Part shown: positions 16,398 to 24,596 of the stretch, in pieces
Layout: each line of letters starts with the position of its first letter
Numbering within the stretch: the stretch's first letter is position 1
Source: an uncultured Verrucomicrobiota bacterium
Lineage (GTDB): Bacteria; Verrucomicrobiota; Verrucomicrobiia; Opitutales; Opitutaceae
Reading direction: 5' to 3'
DNA length: 64,000 nt
Assembly (NCBI GenBank): GCA_903876795.1
Contig: CAIRBK010000036.1
Span: forward strand, 78,573 to 142,572
Translations under genes and position numbers: made by a program
The notes under the pieces: generated by a model
Databases searched by the model: none
Told to the model about the DNA's origin: nothing
What the model saw: only the letters and a program-made list of their open reading frames with translations

Positions 16398-18746
16398 CTA
16401 GCGTTTCTTGTTCAGCGCGGCGCTGAACCAGTCGTTGGTGAGCGGCTGCTGCGGCCTCGGTGATGGCGCGGCCGCCGGCGCGGGGCGCGCTTGGCCGGGG
16501 CTCGTGCGAGGGGCGGACTGGCCGCTCTTCGCGCCGAGCTGCGGTGCGCTGCGCATCGAGAGCGCGATGCGGCCGCGGGTGAGATCCACCTCGGTCACGG
16601 TGACGCTGACTTTCTGGCCGGGCTTCACCACGGCGGCGGGGTCTTTCACGAAGCTGTCGGCAAGCTGGGACACGTGCACGAGGCCGTCCTGGTGCACGCC
16701 GATGTCCACGAACGCTCCGAAGGCGGTCACATTGGTGACGATGCCGGGGAGCCTCATGCCGGGCTTGAGGTCCTCGGGCTTGTTGACGCCCTCCTGAAAA
16801 CTGAACGCTTCGAATTTTTCGCGCGGGTCGCGACCGGGCTTGGCCAACTCGGCCATGATGTCGGTGAGCGTGGGCAGGCCGACGTTGTCGGTGACGTAGG
16901 CCTGGAGGTTGATTTTTTTGCGGAGTTTTTCGTCGCGCAGGAGGTCGGCCACGGTGCAGCCGAGGTCCGCGGCCATTTTCTCGACGAGCGGATAACGCTC
17001 TGGGTGCACGGCGGAGGCGTCGAGGGGATGGGCGGCGTCGCGGATGCGCAGGAAGCCGGCGGCCTGCTCAAACGCCTTGGGGCCGAGGCCGGTGACCTCG
17101 AGGAGATCGGCGCGGGTCTTGAACGGGCCCTTGTCGTTTCGGCGGGAGACGATGGCGGCGGCACTGCGGGAGTTGAGGCCCGAGACCTGGGCAAGGAGCT
17201 GTTTGGAGGCGGTGTTGAGCTCGACGCCGACGCCGTTCACGCAGGAGACGACGGTGTCGTCGAGGGAGCGTTTCAACGCGTTTTGATCGACGTCGTGCTG
17301 GTATTGGCCGACGCCGATGGACTTCGGGTCGAGTTTCACCAGCTCGGCGAGCGGGTCCATGAGACGGCGTCCGATGGAGACGGCGCCGCGCACGGTGAGG
17401 TCGTGGTCGGGGAACTCCTCGCGGGCGACCTCGCTGGCGGAGTAGATGGAGGCGCCGGACTCGTTGACCATGACGACCGGGATGGACGCCGGGAGCTTGA
17501 GGCCGCGCACAAAGGCCTCGGTCTCGCGGCCGGCGGTGCCGTTGCCGATGGCGACGGCCTCGATTTTGAAGAACTCGACGAAACCCTTGATCTTCTCGGC
17601 GGCCTCGACCTCGTGGCGGTCGGGGTAGACGACGTCGTTGTGGAGGAGTTTGCCCTGGCGGTCGAGAATGACGGTCTTGCAACCGGTGCGGAAACCCGGG
17701 TCGAGGGCGAGCACGGCGCGCTGGCCGAGCGGGGCGGCGAGGAGGAGCTCGCGGACGTTGTCGGCGAAGACCTTGATGGCGTCGGCGTCGGCCTTCTTTT
17801 TGGATTCGAGGCGGAACTCGGTCTCCATCGCGGGCGCGAGGAGGCGCTTCAGGGCGTCTGCCAGCATCGGGCGGAGTTGCGCGGTCGCGGCGGGCGCGGT
17901 GTTTTTGATGACATGGCGCTCGAGTTCGGCGAGGGCGAGGACCTCGTCCACGGTGATGCGCATCATCAGGAAGAGTTCCTTTTCGCCTCGGCGCATGGCC
18001 AGGAGGCGGTGCGAAGGGCACTTGGCGAGGGGCTCGGACCACTCGAAGTAGTCCTTGAATTTGGCCCCCTCGGTTTCTTTGCCGGAGATGACCTTCGACG
18101 AGATGGCGGCGGAGGATTTGTAGAGGGCGCGGAGTTTTTCGCGGGAGGAGGCGTCGTCGGAGACGCGTTCGGCGAGGATGTCGCGGGCGCCGGCAAGGGC
18201 CTCGTCGGCGGAGGCGATCTTGGAGACGACGTTTTTGCCGTCGTCGGCGGTGTATTCTCGGCCGACATACGCCTGGGCGGCGGCTGCGAGATCGATGGCC
18301 GGGTCCTGGGCCCAGATCTGTTCGGCGAGGGGTTCGAGACCCTTCTCCTTGGCGATGGTGGCGCGGGTGCGCTTCTTGGGGCGGAACGGCAGGTAGATGT
18401 CCTCCAGACGCGTGAGGGTGTCGGCGTTGGCGATCTGGTTGGCGAGGGCGTCGGTGAGGAGGTTGCGCTCCTTGAGGGAGGCGAGGATGGAGGCGCGGCG
18501 TTCGTCGAGCTGGGCAAGCTGCTCGAGACGGTCGCGGATGGTGGTGATCTGGACCTCGTCGAGTTCGCCGGTCATTTCCTTGCGGTAGCGGGCGATGAAG
18601 GGGACGGTGGCGCCGTCCTTGAGGAGCTGGGCGGTGGTGGCGATCTGGTGAACCTTGACCGAGCCGCCGAGTTCTTGGGCGATGCGGAGGACGTGATCGG
18701 CGTTGGGAAGGGCGCTGGGCGTGGTCGGGGTGGCGGGGATGGACAT
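16398..18746 (-). CDS. tex: Tex-type RNA-binding transcription accessory protein
   Basis: A 782-residue protein with the full Tex layout: N-terminal helical domain (VPFIARYRKEMTGELDE), LPFRPKKRTRATIAKEKGLEPLA, a YqgF/RNase H-like fold beginning VLALDPGFRTGCKTVILD, helix-hairpin-helix repeats (LLEVTGLGPKAFEQAAGFLRI) and a C-terminal S1 domain (IVTNVTAFGAFVDIGVHQDG and LVHVSQ). Tex binds RNA and transcription complexes. The ATG at 18746 (MSIPATP) is chosen; the longer open frame upstream is Ser/Arg-rich and unlike the family. It reads divergently from the TPR operon. Confidence 0.93.
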   Translation of the reverse strand: MSIPATPTTPSALPNADHVLRIAQELGGSVKVHQIATTAQLLKDGATVPFIARYRKEMTGELDEVQITTIRDRLEQLAQLDERRASILASLKERNLLTDALANQIANADTLTRLEDIYLPFRPKKRTRATIAKEKGLEPLAEQIWAQDPAIDLAAAAQAYVGREYTADDGKNVVSKIASADEALAGARDILAERVSDDASSREKLRALYKSSAAISSKVISGKETEGAKFKDYFEWSEPLAKCPSHRLLAMRRGEKELFLMMRITVDEVLALAELERHVIKNTAPAATAQLRPMLADALKRLLAPAMETEFRLESKKKADADAIKVFADNVRELLLAAPLGQRAVLALDPGFRTGCKTVILDRQGKLLHNDVVYPDRHEVEAAEKIKGFVEFFKIEAVAIGNGTAGRETEAFVRGLKLPASIPVVMVNESGASIYSASEVAREEFPDHDLTVRGAVSIGRRLMDPLAELVKLDPKSIGVGQYQHDVDQNALKRSLDDTVVSCVNGVGVELNTASKQLLAQVSGLNSRSAAAIVSRRNDKGPFKTRADLLEVTGLGPKAFEQAAGFLRIRDAAHPLDASAVHPERYPLVEKMAADLGCTVADLLRDEKLRKKINLQAYVTDNVGLPTLTDIMAELAKPGRDPREKFEAFSFQEGVNKPEDLKPGMRLPGIVTNVTAFGAFVDIGVHQDGLVHVSQLADSFVKDPAAVVKPGQKVSVTVTEVDLTRGRIALSMRSAPQLGAKSGQSAPRTSPGQARPAPAAAPSPRPQQPLTNDWFSAALNKKR

Positions 18747-19091
18747 GCGTCGTGAAAAGCGGATCAGTCCAACGCCCGCAGTCTGCGGCGCAAGCGAAGA
18801 CTCGGATGGCCGCAGATGTAAGGTGTTGCGGGATGCCGAAGGGTGCTTTGCGAATGAGGCCGGACGGGGCGCCTCTGTGGACATTCTGCATCTCATGCCG
18901 GAGTCGCGTAGACTCTCGCGGATCGGCCGTTGGTCGTTTACGTCCTGTCTTTCGGAGCCACCCAATTGAACCACGGCCTGGGTAGCCAGCAGAGGCAATC
19001 ACGAGGCTCGGTCGATAAATAATTTAAAAAAACGTCAATGAATGCATTGACGCAGTTTGGGGATGTGTATCGTTTGGCCCCGTATTTCCCT
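18747..19091. other. Intergenic region between tex and the TPR-Exb operon
   Basis: A 345-base divergent spacer that should hold both promoters. The half nearest the TPR operon turns AT-rich (around 19015-19035). The only clear structure is the palindrome at 19033-19052. No RNA gene is recognised. Confidence 0.5.
19033..19052. promoter_or_regulatory. Palindrome in front of the TPR-ExbBD-VWA operon
   Basis: CGTCAATG and CATTGACG form perfect 8-bp arms around AATG, 40 bases before the chosen start codon at 19092. The right arm contains TTGACG, a possible -35 box. A repressor or activator site is plausible. Confidence 0.45.
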
Positions 19092-21998
19092 ATGCGTTCA
19101 CCCCTGCGCCGGATTTCGTCTTCGCTTGCTCCCGCCCGTTTTGCCTGCGGTCTTGGCGTGGCTGTTGTGGCGGTTGTCGAGACTCAAGCCCAAGTTCAGG
19201 TTCCCTTGCCTCAGGTTTTGGGAGAGGCCGACATGCAGATCAAGGCGCGCAAGCTCGGCGACGCCGCTGTTCTTCTGGACACGGCTCTGGCCCGCATAGA
19301 AAAGGGCGAGCCGCTTCCTTCCGGTGTGTCGCTGGACACGGTCCAGCTGCTTGCCGCCAATACGAATTTCCAGACTCTCAATTACGCCCGCGTAGAGGAG
19401 ATCGCGACCAAGCTGCTCAAGCGCACGTCAACCGGTCAGTCCGCCGTCGAGGCGCGGTTGATCCTCGGCCTTTCACTGGCACTTCAGAACAAGTTTGCCG
19501 AAGCGATTCCGGTTTTTGCCGCGCTGGAAGAGTCGCCTACCTACCGCGATCAGGCGCTGATGTATCGCTCGATGGCCGCCCAGCAGGCGAAACAGCCCGA
19601 GGTGGCCATCGACGCACTCAACCGCCTCCTGGCGGTAGCCCCACGCGACGCCGACTGGGCGGATTCCGCGCTCACGCTGATCGCGCTCCAGCTGCAGCAG
19701 AAAAACCTGGACGCGGCCCGCCGCGGACTCGAGCTGTTGCGCGGCAGCCTCAACACGGTGGACAACATGGCGGGCCTGAACGTGCTCAGCCTGCAGCTCG
19801 GCGACGCTCTCCTCGCGGCCAATGATCTTCAGGGAGCCCTGACCGCTTACCGCACCGTCCTTCCCCGCAAGGAGCTGCTGCGCGTCCAAAAAAACCGCAC
19901 CGCTCGCATGGAGGCCCAGCTCGCCCGGCAAAGGCAGCTAGGTCGCACCTCAGTCAGAGATCTCGACGATATCCGTCGTGTCGAGGCCCGTATCAAGGCC
20001 ACCAAGGCCGCGCTCGACGAGATCGGCAAGCGAGGCGATTATGACGCCACCCTCTTTTTTCGCTTGGGGCACACGTTCCTGTTGCGTGGCGGCGCTTGGG
20101 AGGCCGCTCTGGTTTTCGAGCGCCTTATCAAGGAGTTCCCCGAAGCCCAGGAGCGCGAGCTGGCCTATTCGGAGCTTGTTCGGGCTTATGCTGACTCCGG
20201 TCGCGTGGATAAGATGCGTGTCGCGTTGGACGACTTCATGAAGGCCCTTCCGGGCAGCAAGCTGCTGCCGCAGGCTCTCTATCTGGCCGCGCAGACCGCC
20301 GGTGAACGCGGCCGGGCGGATATGCAGCTCGAATTCCTCGATGTGGGCGTGAATCAGTTTCCCGAAGCCGAACTCACCGAGTTCATGCTTCTGATGCAGA
20401 CCAACGCCCACTTTTCCGGCGGGCGTTTCGAGGAGGCCCGTGCCGCATCTGAGAAATACATCGCGAAATATCCCCAGGGCCGGTTTGCGGAGGACGCCAC
20501 GTATCTTCACGCGATGGCCACCTTGGTTCTCGGCAAGGCCGAGGCCGCGATCAAGGAGATCAACGCCTACATCGCCAAGTTTCCCGAGGGGCGTTTTGTG
20601 GCGGACGGCCGCTATCGCATCGGCGCGGCCCAATACGCGATGCAGGACTACGCCGCTTCCGAGAAACAGCTCGAGTCGTGGCTGGCCGACTACCCGCTCG
20701 ATCACCCGCAACGCGGGGAGGCCCTGTCCACCCAGGGTGATGTGTTCGTCGGCCAAGGCCGGACCGACGATGCCATCGCCAGTTACCGCTCGGCGCTCTC
20801 TACGACGCTGTCCGACGATCTTTTGGGTTACGTGCTCGACGAACTGACCAAGCAGTATCAATCGAAGCGCGATTTCGGCGCCGCCGCCCAGATGTGGGAA
20901 GAGTTTGCGCGGGAGCGGCCCGACCATCCCTTCGTCATCAATGCGGCCTACTGGATCGGTCGTTTGCGGGGACGCGAGGGCAAGATGGATGTGGCCGTCA
21001 CGCAGATGTCGGAAATCGCCCGCCGCTACATCGCCGATCCCAATCGTGACGCCGTTGAGCGCCTGCTTTCCCAGCTCGCCGCGATCCTGGCCCGCAATCC
21101 CAAAGCCGGACCCGACGGCGTGAAACCGCCCCGGCCGACACCCGCCGAGGTATCCGCCCGCATCCGCCGCGAACTCGCTTCGGACGGCTCCGCCGACAAT
21201 CCGACGGTGCGCGCCCGCCTTTTATTCACCGAGTCGGAGGTCGCCTCCCTGCGCAAGGACGCCGAACTTCGCGACCGGCTGATCGCCCGCATAGGCGACG
21301 AAATCTCTCCCGACGCTCTGCCCCCCGGAATCCTCGGACGTGTTGGCGACCAGTTGTTGCAGCGGGGCAAACTTGAGCGAGCCCGGGCCTTTTACGATCA
21401 GCTGGTGCTGAAATATCCGCGTTCGATTTATGCCGATTACGGTTATGTAGGACTGGGCGAGCTGGCTTATTTGGCGGGCGATTACGACACCGCCCTGGCC
21501 CAGTTCGGCAACGCGATCGACCGGGCGGGAGCCCGCTTTAAGCTGCTTGAGGCCACGCTCGGGCGCGCCAAGACCCTGCTTGCGAGCGGCCGGCTTGACT
21601 CGTCCAAGGAGCTTTTCGAGCAGATCGCCAGCAACCGCTCTTGGCGGGGAGAATCCACCGCCCAAAGCATTTACTCGCTCGGGGAAATCCTCCTCAAGCG
21701 GGGCAGTCCCGCCGATCTCGCCCAGGCCCAGGCTCATTTCCAGCGAGTTTATATTTCCTACAAAAAGTTCACCCCGTGGGTGGCTCGCGCTTACCTGAGC
21801 AGCGGACAAACCTTCGAGAAACTCGGCCAGCCCAGGGAAGCCTTGGCCACTTATAAAGAGATGATCCGCAGTCGTGATCGTTTTGAATCCTACCCTGAAT
21901 TGAAACGCGCCGAGGAACGCGCGGCCGTGCTTGAGGCCCAGCTCCCGCCGGCGACACCCGCCGCCACCGCACCGGCGGTCACAGGAGGTGCCTCATGA
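19092..21998 (+). CDS. Large exported TPR protein, first gene of the ExbBD-VWA operon
   Basis: A 968-residue protein with a signal peptide ending near ETQAQ and a body made of many tetratricopeptide-like repeats (for example AIPVFAALEESPTYRDQALMY, ALVFERLIKEFPEAQERELAY and ERARAFYDQLVLKYPRSIYADY, each about 34-36 residues). A Pro/Arg-rich linker sits near residue 675. TPR solenoids bind partner proteins, so this is a candidate periplasmic scaffold for the motor encoded downstream. An ATG at 19038 is in frame, but it lies in the palindrome and would precede the signal peptide. It overlaps the next gene by an ATGA. Confidence 0.8.
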   Translation: MRSPLRRISSSLAPARFACGLGVAVVAVVETQAQVQVPLPQVLGEADMQIKARKLGDAAVLLDTALARIEKGEPLPSGVSLDTVQLLAANTNFQTLNYARVEEIATKLLKRTSTGQSAVEARLILGLSLALQNKFAEAIPVFAALEESPTYRDQALMYRSMAAQQAKQPEVAIDALNRLLAVAPRDADWADSALTLIALQLQQKNLDAARRGLELLRGSLNTVDNMAGLNVLSLQLGDALLAANDLQGALTAYRTVLPRKELLRVQKNRTARMEAQLARQRQLGRTSVRDLDDIRRVEARIKATKAALDEIGKRGDYDATLFFRLGHTFLLRGGAWEAALVFERLIKEFPEAQERELAYSELVRAYADSGRVDKMRVALDDFMKALPGSKLLPQALYLAAQTAGERGRADMQLEFLDVGVNQFPEAELTEFMLLMQTNAHFSGGRFEEARAASEKYIAKYPQGRFAEDATYLHAMATLVLGKAEAAIKEINAYIAKFPEGRFVADGRYRIGAAQYAMQDYAASEKQLESWLADYPLDHPQRGEALSTQGDVFVGQGRTDDAIASYRSALSTTLSDDLLGYVLDELTKQYQSKRDFGAAAQMWEEFARERPDHPFVINAAYWIGRLRGREGKMDVAVTQMSEIARRYIADPNRDAVERLLSQLAAILARNPKAGPDGVKPPRPTPAEVSARIRRELASDGSADNPTVRARLLFTESEVASLRKDAELRDRLIARIGDEISPDALPPGILGRVGDQLLQRGKLERARAFYDQLVLKYPRSIYADYGYVGLGELAYLAGDYDTALAQFGNAIDRAGARFKLLEATLGRAKTLLASGRLDSSKELFEQIASNRSWRGESTAQSIYSLGEILLKRGSPADLAQAQAHFQRVYISYKKFTPWVARAYLSSGQTFEKLGQPREALATYKEMIRSRDRFESYPELKRAEERAAVLEAQLPPATPAATAPAVTGGAS

Positions 21999-22798
21999 AG
22001 AAGCTGCTCTCACTGCTGGTCTGCGTGATGGCCGTATCGCCGCTCTGCGCCCAGCGTTACATCCTCAGGGATGGCAAGGTGGTCAACCAGGCCGATGTCA
22101 CCTTGAAGGGATCCAACCTTGTCCAGCAGATTGCCGGCGGCTCGGCTGAAATTTCCTATCCGATTTCGCAGGTTGTCCGCCTGGAGTGGCCTGAGCCCAA
22201 GGAGATCAATCAAGCCCGTGAGTTGCTTGCCGCAGGCAAAGGAGCCGAGGCCGAGGAGAAGATCACGCCGATTTACCGCCAATTCGCGCCTTTCCCCAAG
22301 TTGCCAGGCTCATGGTGGAGCGAAGCCGCGCTGGTCCGCGCCCGCGCCTTGGTGGCGGCCGGTAAATCCGCAGAGGCCGAACGCGCGGCCCGCGAACTTA
22401 TCTCGACCGCCCCCGATCCGGACGACGTGTCGGCGGCTCAATTGATCATCGCGCGGCTGCAAATCATCCAAGGCAAGGCCGACATCGCCGATGCCATGCT
22501 GGATGAAATCATGCACAAAGATGCCTCCTCGTACGTGTCGGCCCGAGCCGCCGTCTTGCGCGGGGACATTGCTTTTGAGCGCAAGGAGTTCGAGAAGGCT
22601 TTGGAGTTCTATCTTCATGTCCCCGCTTTCTACGGTGATGAGGAGGAGGTCTTGCCGGCGGCTCTTCTGGGCAGTGCCCGTTCCTATCGCGGCTACGGAG
22701 ACACCGCCCGGGCCGAGCGCGCCTACCTCGATGTCACCGTCGCCTATCCCAATAGTTCCGAAGCGGCCGTCGCCAAGCGTGAGATGGCCAAGCTCTGA
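21995..22798 (+). CDS. Exported TPR protein, second gene of the operon
   Basis: A 267-residue protein with signal peptide MKKLLSLLVCVMAVSPLCAQ. Residues 21-65 form a small beta-rich unit (RYILRDGKVVNQADVTLKG) that resembles the short SH3-like leader found in planctomycete and verrucomicrobial envelope proteins. The remainder is TPR-like (SAEAERAARELISTAPDPDD and ARAERAYLDVTVAYPNSSEA). It starts in the stop of the previous gene and is followed by exbB after 47 bases. Confidence 0.75.
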   Translation: MKKLLSLLVCVMAVSPLCAQRYILRDGKVVNQADVTLKGSNLVQQIAGGSAEISYPISQVVRLEWPEPKEINQARELLAAGKGAEAEEKITPIYRQFAPFPKLPGSWWSEAALVRARALVAAGKSAEAERAARELISTAPDPDDVSAAQLIIARLQIIQGKADIADAMLDEIMHKDASSYVSARAAVLRGDIAFERKEFEKALEFYLHVPAFYGDEEEVLPAALLGSARSYRGYGDTARAERAYLDVTVAYPNSSEAAVAKREMAKL

Positions 22799-22845
22799 GT
22801 GTTTTTCTCCCCATAATCATCTAGCTTTAGTTTTTTTTGCGAATC

Positions 22846-23649
22846 ATGAAATCCACCCTCCGTCGTTTCACGGGCTTCGTCGCCCTTCTCTCCGCCAGTC
22901 CGATCGCCCTCTTGGCGGCCGACACCGCTCCCGCTGTTGTTAGAAAATCACTTCTCGAGGAGCTTAGCGCCCCCGCGATTCTGCCGCTCTGGTTCTGTTC
23001 TGCTTTGATCGTTTATCTGGTCATCGATCTTTATATGAAGACGACGTCCAAGCAGTTTGTGTCCCCGGCCGCCGTGGAGGCGCTGCGAGCGTTTTTCCGC
23101 GCGGGTGATTATCACGGGGCCTATGCATGGACCCGCGCGAATCCGGGCATTCTGGCCAACGTCGTTCACGCCGGCCTCAAGCACGCCCCCAGCGGCAAGC
23201 AGGCGGCCGAGGACGCCATGGGCTCGGCCATCATCGGTGAAAACTCCCGCTACCAGAGCAAGATCGCTTATCTTTCGGTCATCGGCGTCATCGCGCCCAT
23301 GATCGGTCTCACCGGCACGGTCGTGGGCATGATCCAAGCCTTCGCGGCCATGGGCCAGGCTGGTGCCGCCGACCCGTCCAAGCTCTCCGGTGCGATCGGT
23401 CACGTGCTTCATGCGACCGCTGCCGGTCTGGCCGTCGCCATCCCGGCTTTCGTGTTCTATTACCTCATTCGTAATCGCGTGGGGCATTCCATCCACGCGC
23501 TCTCCGATGCGGCCAATGACCTTTTCCGCAAGTTCCCCTACGACCACATCGCGGCCGTTGAGTTTGAGGGGGGCGAGAGCTTTGCCGCGACGCCCAACTG
23601 GGTCGAAGGCGGTCCCACCTACGTCCAGCCCGGCCACGGGCAGGCCTGA
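22846..23649 (+). CDS. exbB: ExbB/TolQ/MotA-family proton channel protein
   Basis: A 267-residue membrane protein. It has an N-terminal signal-like segment (to about residue 25), a first membrane helix (ILPLWFCSALIVYLVIDLY), a cytoplasmic loop and the MotA/TolQ/ExbB core: YLSVIGVIAPMIGLTGTVVG then GAIGHVLHATAAGLAVAIPAF. This pair of helices forms the pentameric stator that uses the proton gradient. It is placed between TPR genes and two exbD genes. ATG 22846 is preferred to a start three codons earlier. Confidence 0.92.
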   Translation: MKSTLRRFTGFVALLSASPIALLAADTAPAVVRKSLLEELSAPAILPLWFCSALIVYLVIDLYMKTTSKQFVSPAAVEALRAFFRAGDYHGAYAWTRANPGILANVVHAGLKHAPSGKQAAEDAMGSAIIGENSRYQSKIAYLSVIGVIAPMIGLTGTVVGMIQAFAAMGQAGAADPSKLSGAIGHVLHATAAGLAVAIPAFVFYYLIRNRVGHSIHALSDAANDLFRKFPYDHIAAVEFEGGESFAATPNWVEGGPTYVQPGHGQA

Positions 23650-23662
23650 TACTTCCCAGGTT

Positions 23663-23680
23663 GCCGGGTTTTTTCCCGGC
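23663..23680 (+). other. Stem-loop between exbB and the first exbD
   Basis: GCCGGG-TTTTTT-CCCGGC, followed by GTCCCTTCTTTTT. It could be an RNA processing site or a leaky terminator setting the ratio of ExbB to ExbD. Confidence 0.5.
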
Positions 23681-23714
23681 GTCCCTTCTTTTTAACCCTT
23701 AATCCCTAAAAAAC

Positions 23715-24140
23715 ATGGCAGGCGGAGGTGGCGGCGGCGAAGGCGAGCCGGAATTCCAAATCGCACCGATGATCGATGTGCTGCTCGTGTTGCTCATTTT
23801 CTTCATGAGCATCGCGACGACTGCGGTCACGCGGTATGATCCCACGATCGAACTTCCGGTGGCTCCCGATGCCAACAAAAAGGAGGATTCCGAGAGTGAA
23901 CTTGTCTTCAATGTCGCTTGGAAGCCGCAGACACAGACGGTGGTGACCACGTTTGAGGAGCAGGCGGTTAATCCTGAAGACGTGATTCCGCGCATGATTG
24001 CCCACAAGAACGCCGACCCGAAGGTTCGCGTCTTGGTTCGGAGTGATGCACTCACCCCGGTTCGTTACATCTCCGCCGTGGTCGAAGCCGCCGCCAAGGC
24101 GGGCATATCCGACGTCACGTTCGCCACCCTGAGCCGCTGA
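23715..24140 (+). CDS. exbD: ExbD/TolR-family protein 1
   Basis: A 141-residue protein with a Gly-rich N-terminus, FQIAPMIDVLLVLLIFFM (residues 14-31) holding the essential membrane aspartate D21, and a periplasmic domain ending in AAAKAGISDVTFATLSR. ExbD plugs the ExbB pentamer and carries protons on this aspartate. A second, diverged exbD follows ten bases later, so a heterodimer is likely. Confidence 0.92.
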   Translation: MAGGGGGGEGEPEFQIAPMIDVLLVLLIFFMSIATTAVTRYDPTIELPVAPDANKKEDSESELVFNVAWKPQTQTVVTTFEEQAVNPEDVIPRMIAHKNADPKVRVLVRSDALTPVRYISAVVEAAAKAGISDVTFATLSR

Positions 24141-24149
24141 TACCCAACC

Positions 24150-24593
24150 ATGAAAATGCCCATCCAGCAGGCGAACCCCGACGTGGGCTTTCAGATCGCG
24201 CCCATGATCGACGTGGTGTTCGTCATCCTCGTTTTCTTCATGGCGCTCGCCGCACAGATCAAGATCGAGCAAATCCTGCAGACCAAGTTGCCCGGCGTGG
24301 CCGTTGCCTCGACCAGTACGGAGTTTGTCGATGAGCAGATCCTGCAGATCAGCGACGACGGCGAGGTTTCCTTGAACGAGGAGTCTTACGATTCCACCCA
24401 GAGCCGCGAACTACCGCAGCTGACCGGTACCCTGATAAGGCTCAAAACCTCCAGCGATGCCGCCAAAAGCAAGCTGGTGGTCACGCTGATAAGTCATCCC
24501 GATTCGCCTTACTATCGCACCATCGATGTGCTCAACGCGTTGGCGGTGGCCGGCATTTCCAACGTTACCTTCACCTCCGATACGGAGCAATAA
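24150..24593 (+). CDS. exbD: ExbD/TolR-family protein 2
   Basis: A 147-residue paralogue of the preceding gene: FQIAPMIDVVFVILVFFM with the proton-carrying D21, then a periplasmic domain with a distinctive insert around DEQILQISDDGEVSLNEESYD and the family end NALAVAGISNVTFTSDTEQ. The two ExbD share the membrane helix but differ outside it. The next gene starts three bases after its stop. Confidence 0.9.
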   Translation: MKMPIQQANPDVGFQIAPMIDVVFVILVFFMALAAQIKIEQILQTKLPGVAVASTSTEFVDEQILQISDDGEVSLNEESYDSTQSRELPQLTGTLIRLKTSSDAAKSKLVVTLISHPDSPYYRTIDVLNALAVAGISNVTFTSDTEQ

Positions 24594-24596
24594 CCC

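Noticed and set aside
16491..18755. A 754-codon plus-strand open frame
   Set aside because: It is the antisense of tex, very rich in Gly/Val/Glu/Asp, without any domain.
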